From Elizabethkingia occulta (GTDB lineage: Bacteria; Bacteroidota; Bacteroidia; Flavobacteriales; Weeksellaceae): 64,000 nt of DNA. The notes beneath the pieces are model-generated. The model was given only the letters and a program-made list of their open reading frames with translations. It did not search any database and was not told the DNA's origin. Each line of letters opens with the position of its first letter. Position 1 is the stretch's first letter. Shown here in pieces: positions 18,273-28,611 of the stretch. The stretch spans positions 1-64,000 of the forward strand of contig NZ_MAHX01000002.1 of NCBI RefSeq assembly GCF_002023715.1, written 5' to 3'. The position numbers and the translations under genes are program-made.

Positions 18273-18304
18273 AAAAAAAGCATTGAGAAATCAAGGCTTT
18301 TTTT
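18273..18304. terminator. Bidirectional terminator after the tRNA-Ser scar
   Basis: The arms AAAAAAAGC and GCTTTTTTT flank an inner TTGA-GAAA-TCAA stem with a GAAA tetraloop and one mismatch. It works as a terminator in either direction and could also end the minus-strand transcript entering from elsewhere. Confidence 0.75.
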
Positions 18305-18355
18305 GTTTTTATAATGTAAAGTTAAAAGTACTCTTATTTTTCTCCTGTTATTTAC

Positions 18356-19492
<1,137 letters not shown>

Positions 19493-19582
19493 TTAATTTT
19501 ATTACGATACAAATTTGAAAGTATTATTACAGATAAAATAATTACATTAGACATGAAAATAGTCGTAAAAGACTTTTATTGA

Positions 19583-20509
19583 ATGAAGGATATTACAGTT
19601 CCAAAAGTTATTGAGCTTTTTTCCAATTTGCTGGGAGCGGAAATAAAAAATAGAAAGTTAGATATCCCCACCAAATTTGGTAAAGGATATTGTAGAGGAT
19701 TTGTTTTTAACGGACATATCCGAATGATTATAAGTAATTATGAGCTTTATGAAGATCTGACTATCAAGAATCCGGATATAGATGTCACTGGAAAGATGAT
19801 ATTTTTTAAATTCCAGAATATTTTTTCAAAATCAGGAATTCCTTCTGTTATGATTGGAACCAGTCGGTTGAATACTGACGATATTATTTCTATCCATTCC
19901 AATACAGCTACTATTAATATAGAAATAGATGCTCGCTATCTGGATAATTTATTCTACTCGTATGAAAAGTCTCCAATTTTAAAAGGCTTGCTACAAAATA
20001 CACAGCCTTATCTTTTTGAGCAGGTACTTTACCCTTCTTTGCAGGAAATAATTAATGATATAATTACGAATAAGACTGAAGAGGTATTTGAGTTATTTTT
20101 CTTAAGAGTAAAGGCCGAAGAGCTTATTTGCAGATTGTTGATGGAATTGGATAAACGAGATGAGAAGCAACTTTATGCTCTAAATGTCCAGGATATAGAA
20201 ACTATTTATAAGATTAGAGCGCTGATTATTGAAGATCTTGGAATACCTCCGGTTATTAGCGAATTATCCGCTTTTGCAGGAATGAGCCCTACAAAACTAA
20301 AACGTTTATTTAGCCAGATATTTGGGAATAGTATTTTTAGCTATTATCAGGATTTAAGAATGAAAGAAGGTGCTGTATTATTGAAAGAAAGGAAATATTC
20401 AGTTTCGGAAGTAGGGTATAAGTTAGGGTTTACAAATCTGGGGCACTTTTCCAGGTTATTTAAACAACATATTGGAATGAATCCAAAGCAATATACTATG
20501 TATAGCTGA
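19583..20509 (+). CDS. AraC-family transcriptional regulator
   Basis: The 308-residue product ends in a typical double HTH of the AraC family (about 205-305): ISELSAFAGMSPTKLKRLFSQIFG as the first HTH and YSVSEVGYKLGFTNLGHFSRLFKQHIGMNPKQY as the second, including the family signature. The N-terminal ~190 residues form an effector-sensing region without a motif I can name. It is divergent from the Tet(X)-like gene with a 99-bp shared intergenic region, so it most likely controls that gene and itself. Confidence 0.88.
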   Translation: MKDITVPKVIELFSNLLGAEIKNRKLDIPTKFGKGYCRGFVFNGHIRMIISNYELYEDLTIKNPDIDVTGKMIFFKFQNIFSKSGIPSVMIGTSRLNTDDIISIHSNTATINIEIDARYLDNLFYSYEKSPILKGLLQNTQPYLFEQVLYPSLQEIINDIITNKTEEVFELFFLRVKAEELICRLLMELDKRDEKQLYALNVQDIETIYKIRALIIEDLGIPPVISELSAFAGMSPTKLKRLFSQIFGNSIFSYYQDLRMKEGAVLLKERKYSVSEVGYKLGFTNLGHFSRLFKQHIGMNPKQYTMYS

Positions 20510-20592
20510 ACTTAAATTATAAGACACTAAGACGGGGACGCTCTTTAATCTTGAAAGGCTATCTGAAGAGAGTGTAATAGATATAAACGAAA

Positions 20593-20615
20593 AAAACCTC
20601 TTTAACAGAGGTTTT
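20593..20615 (-). terminator. Terminator of the small lipoprotein gene
   Basis: AAAACCTCT and AGAGGTTTT form a 9-bp stem with a 5-base loop. On the minus strand a run of T follows directly, so it mainly serves the 20697-20957 transcript. It may also stop the AraC transcript coming the other way. Confidence 0.75.
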
Positions 20616-20696
20616 CCAAAAAGTGCTCTCGCAAATAGGAAAACCCCCATAAAGAAGAAGATTAAAATGTATGATGAATGTGAAATTGGTCGAAGT

Positions 20697-20957
20697 TTAA
20701 TAATGTATTTTATCCTTTGCAGGTGGCTTATCATTTGTCTCAGCCACTTCAGCAACAGGATTTATTTTTTTATCACTCGTCTGTTGCTCTTTTAGATTTT
20801 TAATTATATTATCATTTGTTAATTTGGTATCATTTACGCTGGCTGTATTATTTGTAGGTGTAGACCCTCCAATTGTGCCAAGTTCTTCTGCTTCTCTACA
20901 ACCTGTATTCGATAATAAAAGTACACCAGTTGCTATTAATAAGATTAACTTTTTCAT
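20697..20957 (-). CDS. Small lipoprotein of unknown function
   Basis: The product has 86 residues. MKKLILLIATGVLLLSNTGC is a lipoprotein signal ending in lipobox SNTGC, with the predicted lipidated cysteine at 20. The mature part is low-complexity and hydrophilic (many N, T, K, D), with no domain recognised. It has its own terminator on the minus strand and lies between two plus-strand regulators, so it is probably a single-gene unit. Its role is unknown. Confidence 0.65.
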   Translation of the reverse strand: MKKLILLIATGVLLLSNTGCREAEELGTIGGSTPTNNTASVNDTKLTNDNIIKNLKEQQTSDKKINPVAEVAETNDKPPAKDKIHY

Positions 20958-21262
20958 AATTGATTTTATTTTATATTTGACCAGATTTTATGAAGGTCAT
21001 TTCCCTTTCATTTTCCTTTGACTAAATTATGGGAGATAATCTTTAACCGCAAGAAATAGTAGTCCTATATTGGTTAATTTATAGATAAAGACGTCCTAAT
21101 TTATAAATAAGGACAATTATTTTTAGTTTAAATAATTGACTATTAATTACTTGTGTTTTTGAAATTAATTTTTCATTATTATTTTATTTTATGATATATA
21201 AATTATTATTTGGGGTATTTTCATTATTTTTGGGGTAAATAAATTGCCCATTTTAAACAGCA
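20958..21262. other. AT-rich intergenic region before the broken TPR regulator
   Basis: No gene is seen. A small inverted repeat GTCCT/AGGAC (21093-21097 and 21110-21114) and long A/T runs are the only structure. The promoters of both flanking genes should lie here, but no clear -7 box was found. Confidence 0.35.
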
Positions 21263-22988
21263 ATGCAATTAAAAAAATACATATTTTACTTTTTACTTCT
21301 CTTTTTTGTTTTTCTGCATGAAAATCTGAAGGCTCAATCGTATGATGAATTGAAGAAAAAATATGAAAATATAGAAGAAAGTGACGAAAGAGCTTTTGGT
21401 GTAATCAATGTGTTAATTGCAAAGGCAAAAAAAGAAAAAAACAATGATGAGTTGATGCGGGCATATGAAGATGCAATCTATTACTCATCGACTACTGATA
21501 AAAAGTTAATGTATTCCGATAGTAGTATTGCAGTTGCTACAAAAACATTGAATAATGATTTTATTAGCAGAGCTTATCTAGTTAAGGGAACAATCTATTA
21601 CTTTAATTTAAAAAAATACAAATCTGCTTTAGATGAATACCTAAAGGCTTATGAATATTCAAAGAAAGGGAGTAATGATTATCAGAAAAGCCAATTAATC
21701 TATTATTTAGGGGTTGTTAAAAGCTATTTAGGATATTATAATGATGCTTTAGGGCTCTTTAATGAATGTATTGCTTATTTTGAGCCTAAGACAATAGGAA
21801 ATCTGCACCCGAATGAAATTTATAATAATAGTCGGGGATATCTTAATAGTCTGCACCTTGCAATTGTCTGTTATATTCATTTGGGCAATTTTGAAAAAGC
21901 TAACTTTTTAACAGAGAAAGGGTTAGAGTTTATCAAAAGAGATAAAGTGAACGAATACCCGTTGGAGACTAGCTATCTGTTGAAGTGTAAAGGTATTTCC
22001 GAATTTCATGAAAACAAGTTTGATAAAGCGATTCAAACTTTTGGGCAGGCGATTCCTGTTTTGGAAGGCAATAAAGATTTTGCCTGGGCTTCAGTTGTTG
22101 ATTTTTATATAGGTAAAAGTTATTTAGGTCTTCATAAAGAAGATGAAGCTGTACAGCAATTTAAAAAAGTTGATTCAATATTCCAGAAACATAATTTCAT
22201 ATTGCCAGAATTAAGAGAGAATTATGAGCTTCTGATTAGCTTATCGTAGGCATAATGATCCTAAGGGAGAATTATATTATACTAAAGTATTATTAAAAGC
22301 TGATGGAATACTAACTCGGGATTTTACTTATCTGTCTTCTAAAATACATAGAGAATATGATACTCAGAATCTTGTAGATATTCAGAATAAATTGGAGAAC
22401 CAGAATAAATGGGGATTGGGAATGATTATACTCTTGTGTATAATTGTGAGTGTATTGGTTTACAATGTTTGGAAATATTATCAGAACGAAAAGAAAATCA
22501 GGACAAAATATAGAAAACTCGAAGATAATCTTCAATATCATGAGAATGAACCATCTTCAGTCCCGTATGAGAATCTTTCTTCTCAAAGTAAATCTACAAT
22601 GAGCGAAGATGTTTATAAAGATCTTCAGGATAAATTAGAAAAGTTTGAAAAAGAAAAACAATTCCTTGAAAAAGGAGTTACACTAAATAAACTTGCGGGT
22701 ACCTTCGAAACAAACAGTACCTATCTTTCTCAATTTATTAATGAGACAAAAGGTATGAACTTTAGTAGATATTTAGGAATTTTGAGAATAAATTATATTA
22801 CACAGCTGATGTATGAGAATGAAAAGTATCTCAACTATACCATTCAAGGGTTATCAGATGAGTGTGGAATAGCCTCAAGGCAGAATTTCTCCGATTTATT
22901 TCAGGAAATTAATGGACTTCGCCCAACTGAATTTATTAAGAAGAGGAAAAAAGATATAGATGAAATGAAATCATCTACAAATGAATAA
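21263..22988 (+). pseudogene. Frameshifted TPR-transmembrane-AraC-type regulator
   Basis: The first part (21263-22249, 328 residues) has a signal or anchor sequence and TPR-like helical repeats (FNLKKYKSALDEYLKAYEYS, FEKANFLTEKGLEF, FDKAIQTFGQAI) and stops at ...ISLS. The downstream frame resumes as RRHNDPKGELYYTKVLLKAD, then a membrane helix (GLGMIILLCIIVSVLVYNVW), a coiled-coil linker and a C-terminal AraC-type HTH ending RPTEFIKKRKK. Together these make the ~570-residue TPR-TM-HTH regulator common in flavobacteria. Removing one base near 22241-22247 (AGCTTATCGTAGG) restores a single frame. Either the gene is inactivated or this is a sequencing error. Translation of the second part alone from a TTG at 22392 is unlikely. 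Confidence 0.8.
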
Positions 22989-22997
22989 ACTATAATG

Positions 22998-23035
22998 AAG
23001 CCTAGACAGAAATTTAAACCTGTTTAGGCTTTTTT
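22998..23035 (+). terminator. Terminator after the broken regulator
   Basis: AAGCCTAGACAG (22998-23009) pairs with CTGTTTAGGCTT (23020-23031) with one mismatch, followed by a T run. It overlaps the 3' end of the convergent protease gene. Confidence 0.8.
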
Positions 23036-23703
23036 GAAATATAGCTTAAATACCACCATATAAGAAGAGGTAATGCTATTGCCTGAAACATTAAGATTGC
23101 TAATGACAGGCCGTCTTGTAATTTATTTGTATTTGCTTTTATAAAGAGTTGTGATCCAAGCGGACCACTTGAGAAAACAACAATATTAAAGAAATTCCAT
23201 CCGAAGTGTAAGCTAACAGGCAAGTAAAGGGATTGAGTTTTAGTAAAACTATAAGCTAATGCAAGACCTAAGATTGCTGTCATTAAGAATACAATAACCA
23301 TCTGTACCGGATTACCAAAGGCATTGTAAGAAAATAAATGATAGATACCAAAGGAAGCTGCGGATAAAAGACATGCAGTTTTTACATTCAATTTCCTTGT
23401 TAGCAAATATAAAATAGCACCTCTGAATATTAGTTCTTCAAATAATACTGATTTAAAAGTCCACCAGTTACTTTTTAATATGGTTGTAAAAGAAATTTGT
23501 TTATTTAATATCCAACTGTTATCTGCGGGATATGTTTTCAATACATGATAGAGTATACAGCATGTTCCGGATAATAATAAACCGATACCTGCATTAATTA
23601 ATCTGTTTTTTGATGGAAGAAGCCCTAAAGCTTCGAGATTAGTTTTTGCAAACAACCAAAGTAAAAGCCACGAAATAGCCAATTCTATTATAATGCCAAC
23701 CAT
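23014..23703 (-). CDS. CPBP-family intramembrane metalloprotease
   Basis: The 229-residue hydrophobic protein has roughly seven or eight membrane segments. It carries the three CPBP (Abi/CaaX protease-like) motifs: FEELIFRG (EExxxR type), FGIYHLF (FxxxH) and HFGWNF near the C-terminus. The Glu and His residues are the expected metal-site residues inside the membrane. Bacterial members include immunity and protein-processing proteases, and the substrate here cannot be told. It converges on the broken regulator, sharing its terminator, and stands alone. Confidence 0.85.
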   Translation of the reverse strand: MVGIIIELAISWLLLWLFAKTNLEALGLLPSKNRLINAGIGLLLSGTCCILYHVLKTYPADNSWILNKQISFTTILKSNWWTFKSVLFEELIFRGAILYLLTRKLNVKTACLLSAASFGIYHLFSYNAFGNPVQMVIVFLMTAILGLALAYSFTKTQSLYLPVSLHFGWNFFNIVVFSSGPLGSQLFIKANTNKLQDGLSLAILMFQAIALPLLIWWYLSYISKKPKQV

Positions 23704-23842
23704 ATTGATTTTATCTTGTGGATTACATGTAAATATAATGAAATCAGATATTTAAAATTTATTTTTTTAAATGTTACTTTTCATTTTTTATACTCAATAT
23801 TATTTCAGAAATAAAACCCTGAAGTAAATTCAGGGTTTGCTT

Positions 23843-24493
23843 TTATATCCAGGATTTTAATTCATAAGCAGCTTGCCAGAAATAGTATTCCATTTGTGTT
23901 GCTGTAATAAAGGCTTCGGTCATTCTGGTTCTGTTTTCCGGAGTTGTACTTTCAGCTGCTTTATCACAGATTTCAATGGCCTGCTGAACAGCGATAGCAA
24001 ATTCTTCACCCGCATAAGTGTCGATCCATTTTTTATAAGGATTAGCTTCAGATTGTCTACTTCCATAAATATGGTCACCTACCTTCTGATAAATCCAGAA
24101 ACATGGCAAAACAGCAGCCATTCCAATTTCTACAGCATCTAATGCAGCGGTACTTTTCAAGAAATGAACGTAGTGATGGCAAACAGGTTGCATTCTTCCT
24201 TTTTCAGTAACATCAAAATCTTTAAAATAAGATTCGTGTAATGCATTTTCTACAACAATAGCATTTTCTGCAAAACGGATAAAGGAAAGAACATCCTGAA
24301 TATTATATGCTCTGGCACCTATGAGTGCGAGAGCACGTCCAAAATGCTCAAGATATAATGAGTCCTGAGCCATATAAAACTGGAATTTTTCTTTAGGGAG
24401 ATTTCCTTTTGCCAGTTCAGTAACAAAAGGCATGTCTAGTATAGATTGATAATATTTTTCTATTTGCCTCCATGTATATTCAGACCATTTCAT
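23843..24493 (-). CDS. tenA: Aminopyrimidine aminohydrolase / thiaminase II
   Basis: The 216-residue protein is the length of TenA. It has the family pattern: FVTELAKGNLPKEKFQFYMAQDS near the N-terminus, the CHHY segment, the central AVLPCFWIYQKVG with the catalytic-type cysteine, then YKKWIDTYAGEEF and a glutamate-rich C-terminal helix (TQMEYYFWQAAY). TenA hydrolyses degraded thiamin or aminomethyl-pyrimidine to recover HMP in the cytoplasm. It is the last gene of thiM-thiE-thiD-tenA. Its start overlaps the thiD end by 14 bases, indicating co-translation. Confidence 0.93.
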   Translation of the reverse strand: MKWSEYTWRQIEKYYQSILDMPFVTELAKGNLPKEKFQFYMAQDSLYLEHFGRALALIGARAYNIQDVLSFIRFAENAIVVENALHESYFKDFDVTEKGRMQPVCHHYVHFLKSTAALDAVEIGMAAVLPCFWIYQKVGDHIYGSRQSEANPYKKWIDTYAGEEFAIAVQQAIEICDKAAESTTPENRTRMTEAFITATQMEYYFWQAAYELKSWI

Positions 24494-25313
24494 GTATAAT
24501 TAATTTTTGAGGGTTAAAAAAATGATTAAGTGGGCCATTTCCTTTACCTATTTCTATGTCTTTGCCGTTTTTAATAGCATCAAAAACATATTGTTGCCCC
24601 ATAGAAACGGCGTCGTGTAAATCTTTACCCTGTGCTATGTATGCCGCAATAGCAGACGATAGGGTGCATCCGGAACCATGAGTATTATTCGTTTTGAATT
24701 TTTCAGTTTCAAATGTGTATACCCTTCCGGTTTTATCAAAATATAATGAAGTTATCATATCTGTTTCCTGATGTCCACCTTTTAGCAGAATGCTTTTGCA
24801 ACCCATATTCAGTATTTTTTCACCAGCTATATACATATCGTCCAGTGTGCATACTTGTATATTTGCCAGAATTGATGCTTCATCCATATTGGGTGTTATA
24901 ACATCTGCGATAGGAAATAACTTCTGGACAAGAGCTGCAATCGTTTCTTCTTTTATAAGATGATGTCCGCTTGTTGCCACCATTACAGGGTCAAATACAA
25001 TCGGTATTTTGGCGTATTTGCTCAGAGTATTAACAATGGTATCGACTAGTTGAGGAGTATGTACCATGCCTATCTTGATAGCTGCCGGAAAAATATCATC
25101 CAATATTGCTTCAATCTGATCAGCTACAGCTTGTTCTGGAATCGAATATATTTTTCGTACGCCCTGTGTATTTTGTACCGGGAGAGCGGTTAATACAGAT
25201 GTTGCGAAACAGCCCAGGGCAGAAAAGGTTTTAATATCTGCTTGAATCCCGGCACCACCACTGCCGTCAAATCCGGCAATGGTTAAAACGGAGGGGCTAG
25301 TATATTTTTTCAT
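24480..25313 (-). CDS. thiD: Hydroxymethylpyrimidine / HMP-phosphate kinase
   Basis: The 277-residue ribokinase-fold enzyme has the N-terminal SVLTIAGFDGSGGAGIQADIKTF signature of ThiD, FDPVMVATSG in the middle and the anion-hole and catalytic-base motif NTHGSGCTLSSAIAA. It phosphorylates HMP twice to HMP-PP, the pyrimidine precursor of thiamin. Its ATG overlaps the thiE stop by four bases and its 3' end overlaps tenA. The product receives HMP from TenA and passes HMP-PP to ThiE. Confidence 0.95.
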   Translation of the reverse strand: MKKYTSPSVLTIAGFDGSGGAGIQADIKTFSALGCFATSVLTALPVQNTQGVRKIYSIPEQAVADQIEAILDDIFPAAIKIGMVHTPQLVDTIVNTLSKYAKIPIVFDPVMVATSGHHLIKEETIAALVQKLFPIADVITPNMDEASILANIQVCTLDDMYIAGEKILNMGCKSILLKGGHQETDMITSLYFDKTGRVYTFETEKFKTNNTHGSGCTLSSAIAAYIAQGKDLHDAVSMGQQYVFDAIKNGKDIEIGKGNGPLNHFFNPQKLIIHEMV

Positions 25314-25948
25314 TTTAAAATTTTGTTTTTGAGTTCATATGCGGCTTTTTGAGGATTGTCTGCACTGCAAATGGCAGATACAACAGCAATACAGTCTGCA
25401 CCTGCTTGTATAATTTCGACTGCATTTTTGGCTGAAATATTTCCAATAGCGACTAATGGTTTTGTAGTTACAGAACGGATTCTGGCAATACCGTCTAATC
25501 CCCATTCCGTCACTGTATCGGTTTTGGTTGCGGTAGCAAATACAGGGCTTATACCCAGATAATCTGAAAAATAAGTCTGTTCATTAGAAAGTTGATCGAA
25601 GTATTCAATAGAATAACCAATAAGTTTGTCTTTCCAGAAGTTCTGTTGTCTGAGCTCTACGGGAGAAATATCATTGTTTCCTACATGAATACCCGATGTA
25701 TTTAAAGCTTCAGCAACTTCAGCATTATCATTTATAATTAACGGAATATTATATTTATCCGTTATCTCCTTTAGTTGTTCAGCCTTTCTCAGAAAATCTT
25801 CAGTTGAGCAATCTTTTTCACGGAGCTGAATAATATCGGTTCCACCTAAGATAGCTTCTTCAGCAACTTTAAGAAAGTTTTTTTCTTTACAAGCTTCTTC
25901 TGAGATTACTAAATACAGTTGGTATGGAAATAAAGAATTGATACCCAT
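25310..25948 (-). CDS. thiE: Thiamine-phosphate synthase
   Basis: The 212-residue TIM-barrel protein has the family motifs IIQLREKD (pyrophosphate binding), IIND (substrate pocket), GIHVGNND and LVAIGNISAKNA. It joins HMP-PP and thiazole phosphate to thiamin monophosphate. It lies two bases after thiM and overlaps thiD, in the middle of the salvage operon. Confidence 0.95.
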   Translation of the reverse strand: MGINSLFPYQLYLVISEEACKEKNFLKVAEEAILGGTDIIQLREKDCSTEDFLRKAEQLKEITDKYNIPLIINDNAEVAEALNTSGIHVGNNDISPVELRQQNFWKDKLIGYSIEYFDQLSNEQTYFSDYLGISPVFATATKTDTVTEWGLDGIARIRSVTTKPLVAIGNISAKNAVEIIQAGADCIAVVSAICSADNPQKAAYELKNKILK

Positions 25949-25950
25949 AA

Positions 25951-26748
25951 TCAGGATATCTTTATATGAGTCATAAATTCCTCTTTGGTAATATTGTACA
26001 ACTTATCGATAAGGTTTATTTGTAAGCTTCCGGGACCATTACTTTCCTGTACAGCAATTTCTCCAGAAATTGCCAGCAAAGCCATTGCTGCAGCTACAGC
26101 TTCCGTTTTATTTTCAACACAAGCTATAAAAGCACCTATTAATGCGGATGCAGAGCAACCTAATCCGGTAACTTTTGTCATTAATACATGCCCGTTTTTT
26201 ATAAATAGAGATTTTTCTCCGTCAACAATAATATCTGTTTCTCCGGAAATGCAGATTATAGCTCCATATTGTTCGTGGAGATTTTTAGCAGCATCTATAG
26301 CTTCCAGGCTGGCAGCTGTACTGTCCACACCTTTGGTTGTTGCTTTATTTACTTTTGCAAGTGCAATAATTTCGGAAGCATTTGCACGAATTACAGTTGG
26401 ATGGTAATTTAATAATTGGCTGAGGGTTTCATCCCGAAAAGAAGATGCTCCGGCACCCACGGGATCCAGCACCCATGGTCTTTGAATAGCATTGGCTTCT
26501 TTTGCTGCAATCAACATCGATTTTATCCAGATTTCATCGAGAGTTCCGATATTGATAACCGAAGCCGAAGAGATATTAACCATTTCTTTTACTTCAGCTA
26601 AAGCATGGGCCATAATAGGTGAGGCTCCTACAGCCAATAATGCATTAGCCGTATTATTCATTACAACAAAATTGGTAATGTTATGTACAAGTGTGGACTT
26701 TTGTCTTACTGACAGAATGTGTTTCCAGAGTATTTCTTCCATAGTCAT
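25951..26748 (-). CDS. thiM: Hydroxyethylthiazole kinase
   Basis: The 265-residue ribokinase-fold enzyme carries VHNITNFVVMNNTANALLA (substrate site), WVLDPVGAGAS and the catalytic GLGCSASALIGAFIA. It phosphorylates hydroxyethylthiazole to the phosphate used by ThiE. It is first in the operon, directly after the TPP riboswitch. The ATG at 26748 is chosen, although a second ATG six bases later is possible. Confidence 0.95.
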   Translation of the reverse strand: MTMEEILWKHILSVRQKSTLVHNITNFVVMNNTANALLAVGASPIMAHALAEVKEMVNISSASVINIGTLDEIWIKSMLIAAKEANAIQRPWVLDPVGAGASSFRDETLSQLLNYHPTVIRANASEIIALAKVNKATTKGVDSTAASLEAIDAAKNLHEQYGAIICISGETDIIVDGEKSLFIKNGHVLMTKVTGLGCSASALIGAFIACVENKTEAVAAAMALLAISGEIAVQESNGPGSLQINLIDKLYNITKEEFMTHIKIS

Positions 26749-26807
26749 TTATTAAACTGGCTTTAGGGAAATATCCGAAACAAAAGTGATAGCTCGAGGA
26801 GCCTTCT

Positions 26808-26888
26808 TTTTACTTTTCCCTACGTCGGTGTAAGCCGTATCAGGTTCAAAGGGACTCTCTCAATTCTTTTCAGAATACCCCTAAAGCG
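26808..26888 (-). promoter_or_regulatory. TPP riboswitch (THI element)
   Basis: Read on the minus strand the segment has the THI-box landmarks: an opening GGGGT, a GAGAGAGTCCC segment, the conserved ACCTGATACGG (pyrimidine site) and the closing CGACGTAGGGAA (pyrophosphate-binding helix). It sits 60 bases before thiM. A GC-rich hairpin (GGCTC-CTC-GAGCT) follows toward the start codon and may be part of the expression platform. Bound thiamin pyrophosphate should switch the operon off. Confidence 0.92.
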
Positions 26889-26892
26889 TACA

Positions 26893-26900
26893 CAAATGTA
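26893..26900 (-). promoter_or_regulatory. -7 box of the thiamin operon
   Basis: TACATTTG on the minus strand matches TAnnTTTG and places the start of transcription within a few bases of the riboswitch 5' edge. Confidence 0.65.
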
Positions 26901-26951
26901 TAAAACTTTTTACAGATCACCATTTACAGTGACATTAAATAAGGTAAATAT

Positions 26952-26978
26952 TTTGTAATGAATTAAGCTATATCTTTG
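26952..26978 (+). promoter_or_regulatory. Promoter of the LytS/LytTR-type pair
   Basis: TTTG at 26952-26955 and TATCTTTG at 26971-26978 form a -33/-7 pair of the Bacteroidota type. Transcription would begin near 26985, 14 bases before the ATG. Confidence 0.55.
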
Positions 26979-26998
26979 CACAATACAAGAAATGATTT

Positions 26999-27766
26999 AT
27001 GAATCATGAAGGAATTGTACTTTCCGGTAATACTTTAGTCCTGTTATTAATACTTCTGTTATTAATAGTAACTGGATTTCTAATCTATAAAGTAAGGATA
27101 TTACAAAAAGAAAAAATAGCCTTATCAGAAGAGAAAAAAGTACTGAAGAACAGGCTTGGTAATATTCGACTGGATTATATAGAGACAAAGCTGAATCCAC
27201 ATCTTTTCAAAAATATTCTGAATTCTGTTCAGTCCCATGCTTATCAAACCTATGTATCTCTTGATAAATTGTCTGGAGTGTTGGATTATATATTGTATGA
27301 AAGCAGCGAAAAGTTTGTAACTCCTGAAAGTGAACTGGACTTTACGAGTAATCTGATAGAGATCAATAAAATAAAGGTCAATCCATTATTTGACTTTAGA
27401 ATAAAAGCTCAGATTGACAAACAGGATCCTGTGTACAAGGAAAAAGTTTTAGCTCCGCTGATTACTGTAGATTTCATTGAAAATGCTTTTAAACACACAG
27501 ACTTTCTCGCGGATGACTCTTTTATTTTTGTCTTACTTTCCTTAAAAGGTGGAGTATTAGAAATAAAAGTTGAAAACAGAATTTCTCCTAAATCTCCTTT
27601 GCAAAAGGGAAATAGTGGTTTTGGTGGAGAATCCCTGGAACAGAGGCTGAAAATGCTCTACAAAAAGAAATTTTCTATAAGTAAAGATATACACAACAAT
27701 GTATATACAGCATATTTAAAAATTGATCTCAATGACAAATACAATCAGGTGCGTTATACTAGATGA
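26999..27766 (+). CDS. LytS-type sensor histidine kinase
   Basis: The 255-residue protein has one N-terminal membrane helix (about 11-30, LVLLLILLLLIVTGFLIYKV), a short coiled coil, then the His_kinase domain with the phospho-accepting motif LNPHLFKNILNS and an ATP-binding N box DFIENAFKHTD. The later GGESLEQRLKMLY is the G-box region of this family. With almost no periplasmic part it probably senses membrane state or partners with another protein. Its 3' end overlaps the response-regulator gene by 35 bases. The signal is unknown. Confidence 0.88.
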   Translation: MNHEGIVLSGNTLVLLLILLLLIVTGFLIYKVRILQKEKIALSEEKKVLKNRLGNIRLDYIETKLNPHLFKNILNSVQSHAYQTYVSLDKLSGVLDYILYESSEKFVTPESELDFTSNLIEINKIKVNPLFDFRIKAQIDKQDPVYKEKVLAPLITVDFIENAFKHTDFLADDSFIFVLLSLKGGVLEIKVENRISPKSPLQKGNSGFGGESLEQRLKMLYKKKFSISKDIHNNVYTAYLKIDLNDKYNQVRYTR

Positions 27767-28445
27767 TGAGCTTCTTGCTATAAGCTATCTCAAGCTTCTT
27801 TGTGAGCAAATAGAAGGCGTAGAAGTGGTGCGGGTATTTAATAATCCGAGATACTTCCTCGATGAGATTAATGATATCTATTGTGATTTGTGTATTCTCG
27901 ATATAGAAATGCCGGGACTAAACGGACTACAGGTTGCGGAGCTTATTTCCCATAAGAAGATTATATTTACAACTGCTTATAAAGAATATGCTGCCGAAGC
28001 TTTTGATCTGAATGTTATAGACTATGTAAGAAAGCCTATAAAGAAAGAACGCCTACAACAGGCATTTGCAAAAGCTAAAGAATTTGTGGAAACACCAAAG
28101 AGCAACTTTATAGAATGGAATACCAATCTTGGAAAAAGCCGAATTTTCACAGATCAGATTGCTTATATTAAAACATCTGAAATAGATAGCAGGGACAAAG
28201 ATCTGATTCTGGATGACGGGACGGGGATTATTCTGAAGAATATCAATTTCAAAACACTATTGGAAATGCTTCCGGAAAAAGACTTTTCACAGATCAACAA
28301 GAAAGAAATTGTAGCACTAAAGTCTATAAAAGTAGTTTCTGTTAACGAAATTATTACCAATATTTCTGAAGATGGAGAAAACTTTGCCAGATTACATATT
28401 AGCGAAGTCTACAAGGCAGATCTTCTGGAAAAGCTTGGTAATTAA
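27732..28445 (+). CDS. LytTR-family response regulator
   Basis: I use the ATG at 27732 rather than the TTG at 27723. The 237-residue product has a receiver domain with ILDDE near the N-terminus, phospho-acceptor aspartate in CILDIEMPGLNG, IFTTAY and DYVRKPIKKERL. A C-terminal LytTR DNA-binding domain follows (about 130-237: TDQIAYIKTSEID, ILKNINFKTLLEMLP, FSQINKKEIVALKSI). It overlaps the sensor kinase gene, forming a classic pair. Regulated genes cannot be told; the antiporter that follows is a candidate. Confidence 0.92.
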   Translation: MTNTIRCVILDDELLAISYLKLLCEQIEGVEVVRVFNNPRYFLDEINDIYCDLCILDIEMPGLNGLQVAELISHKKIIFTTAYKEYAAEAFDLNVIDYVRKPIKKERLQQAFAKAKEFVETPKSNFIEWNTNLGKSRIFTDQIAYIKTSEIDSRDKDLILDDGTGIILKNINFKTLLEMLPEKDFSQINKKEIVALKSIKVVSVNEIITNISEDGENFARLHISEVYKADLLEKLGN

Positions 28446-28611
28446 ATGTTTGAGATATTAAGACATATTAAAAAATATTATCCGGAAAATGTCTGAATAC
28501 GAGATGCGGAAATTTCATTACAAAAAAAAGAGTTTTCACTACATTTTAGAAAAATAAGTATTGAAAATTTTAAATTTCTTTTGAATTTTGCAGATAAGAA
28601 ATAGTAACATA

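Noticed and set aside
22392-22988. Separate membrane-anchored HTH gene
   Set aside because: It begins at a TTG inside a frame that continues the upstream TPR protein; the pair reads better as one frameshifted gene.
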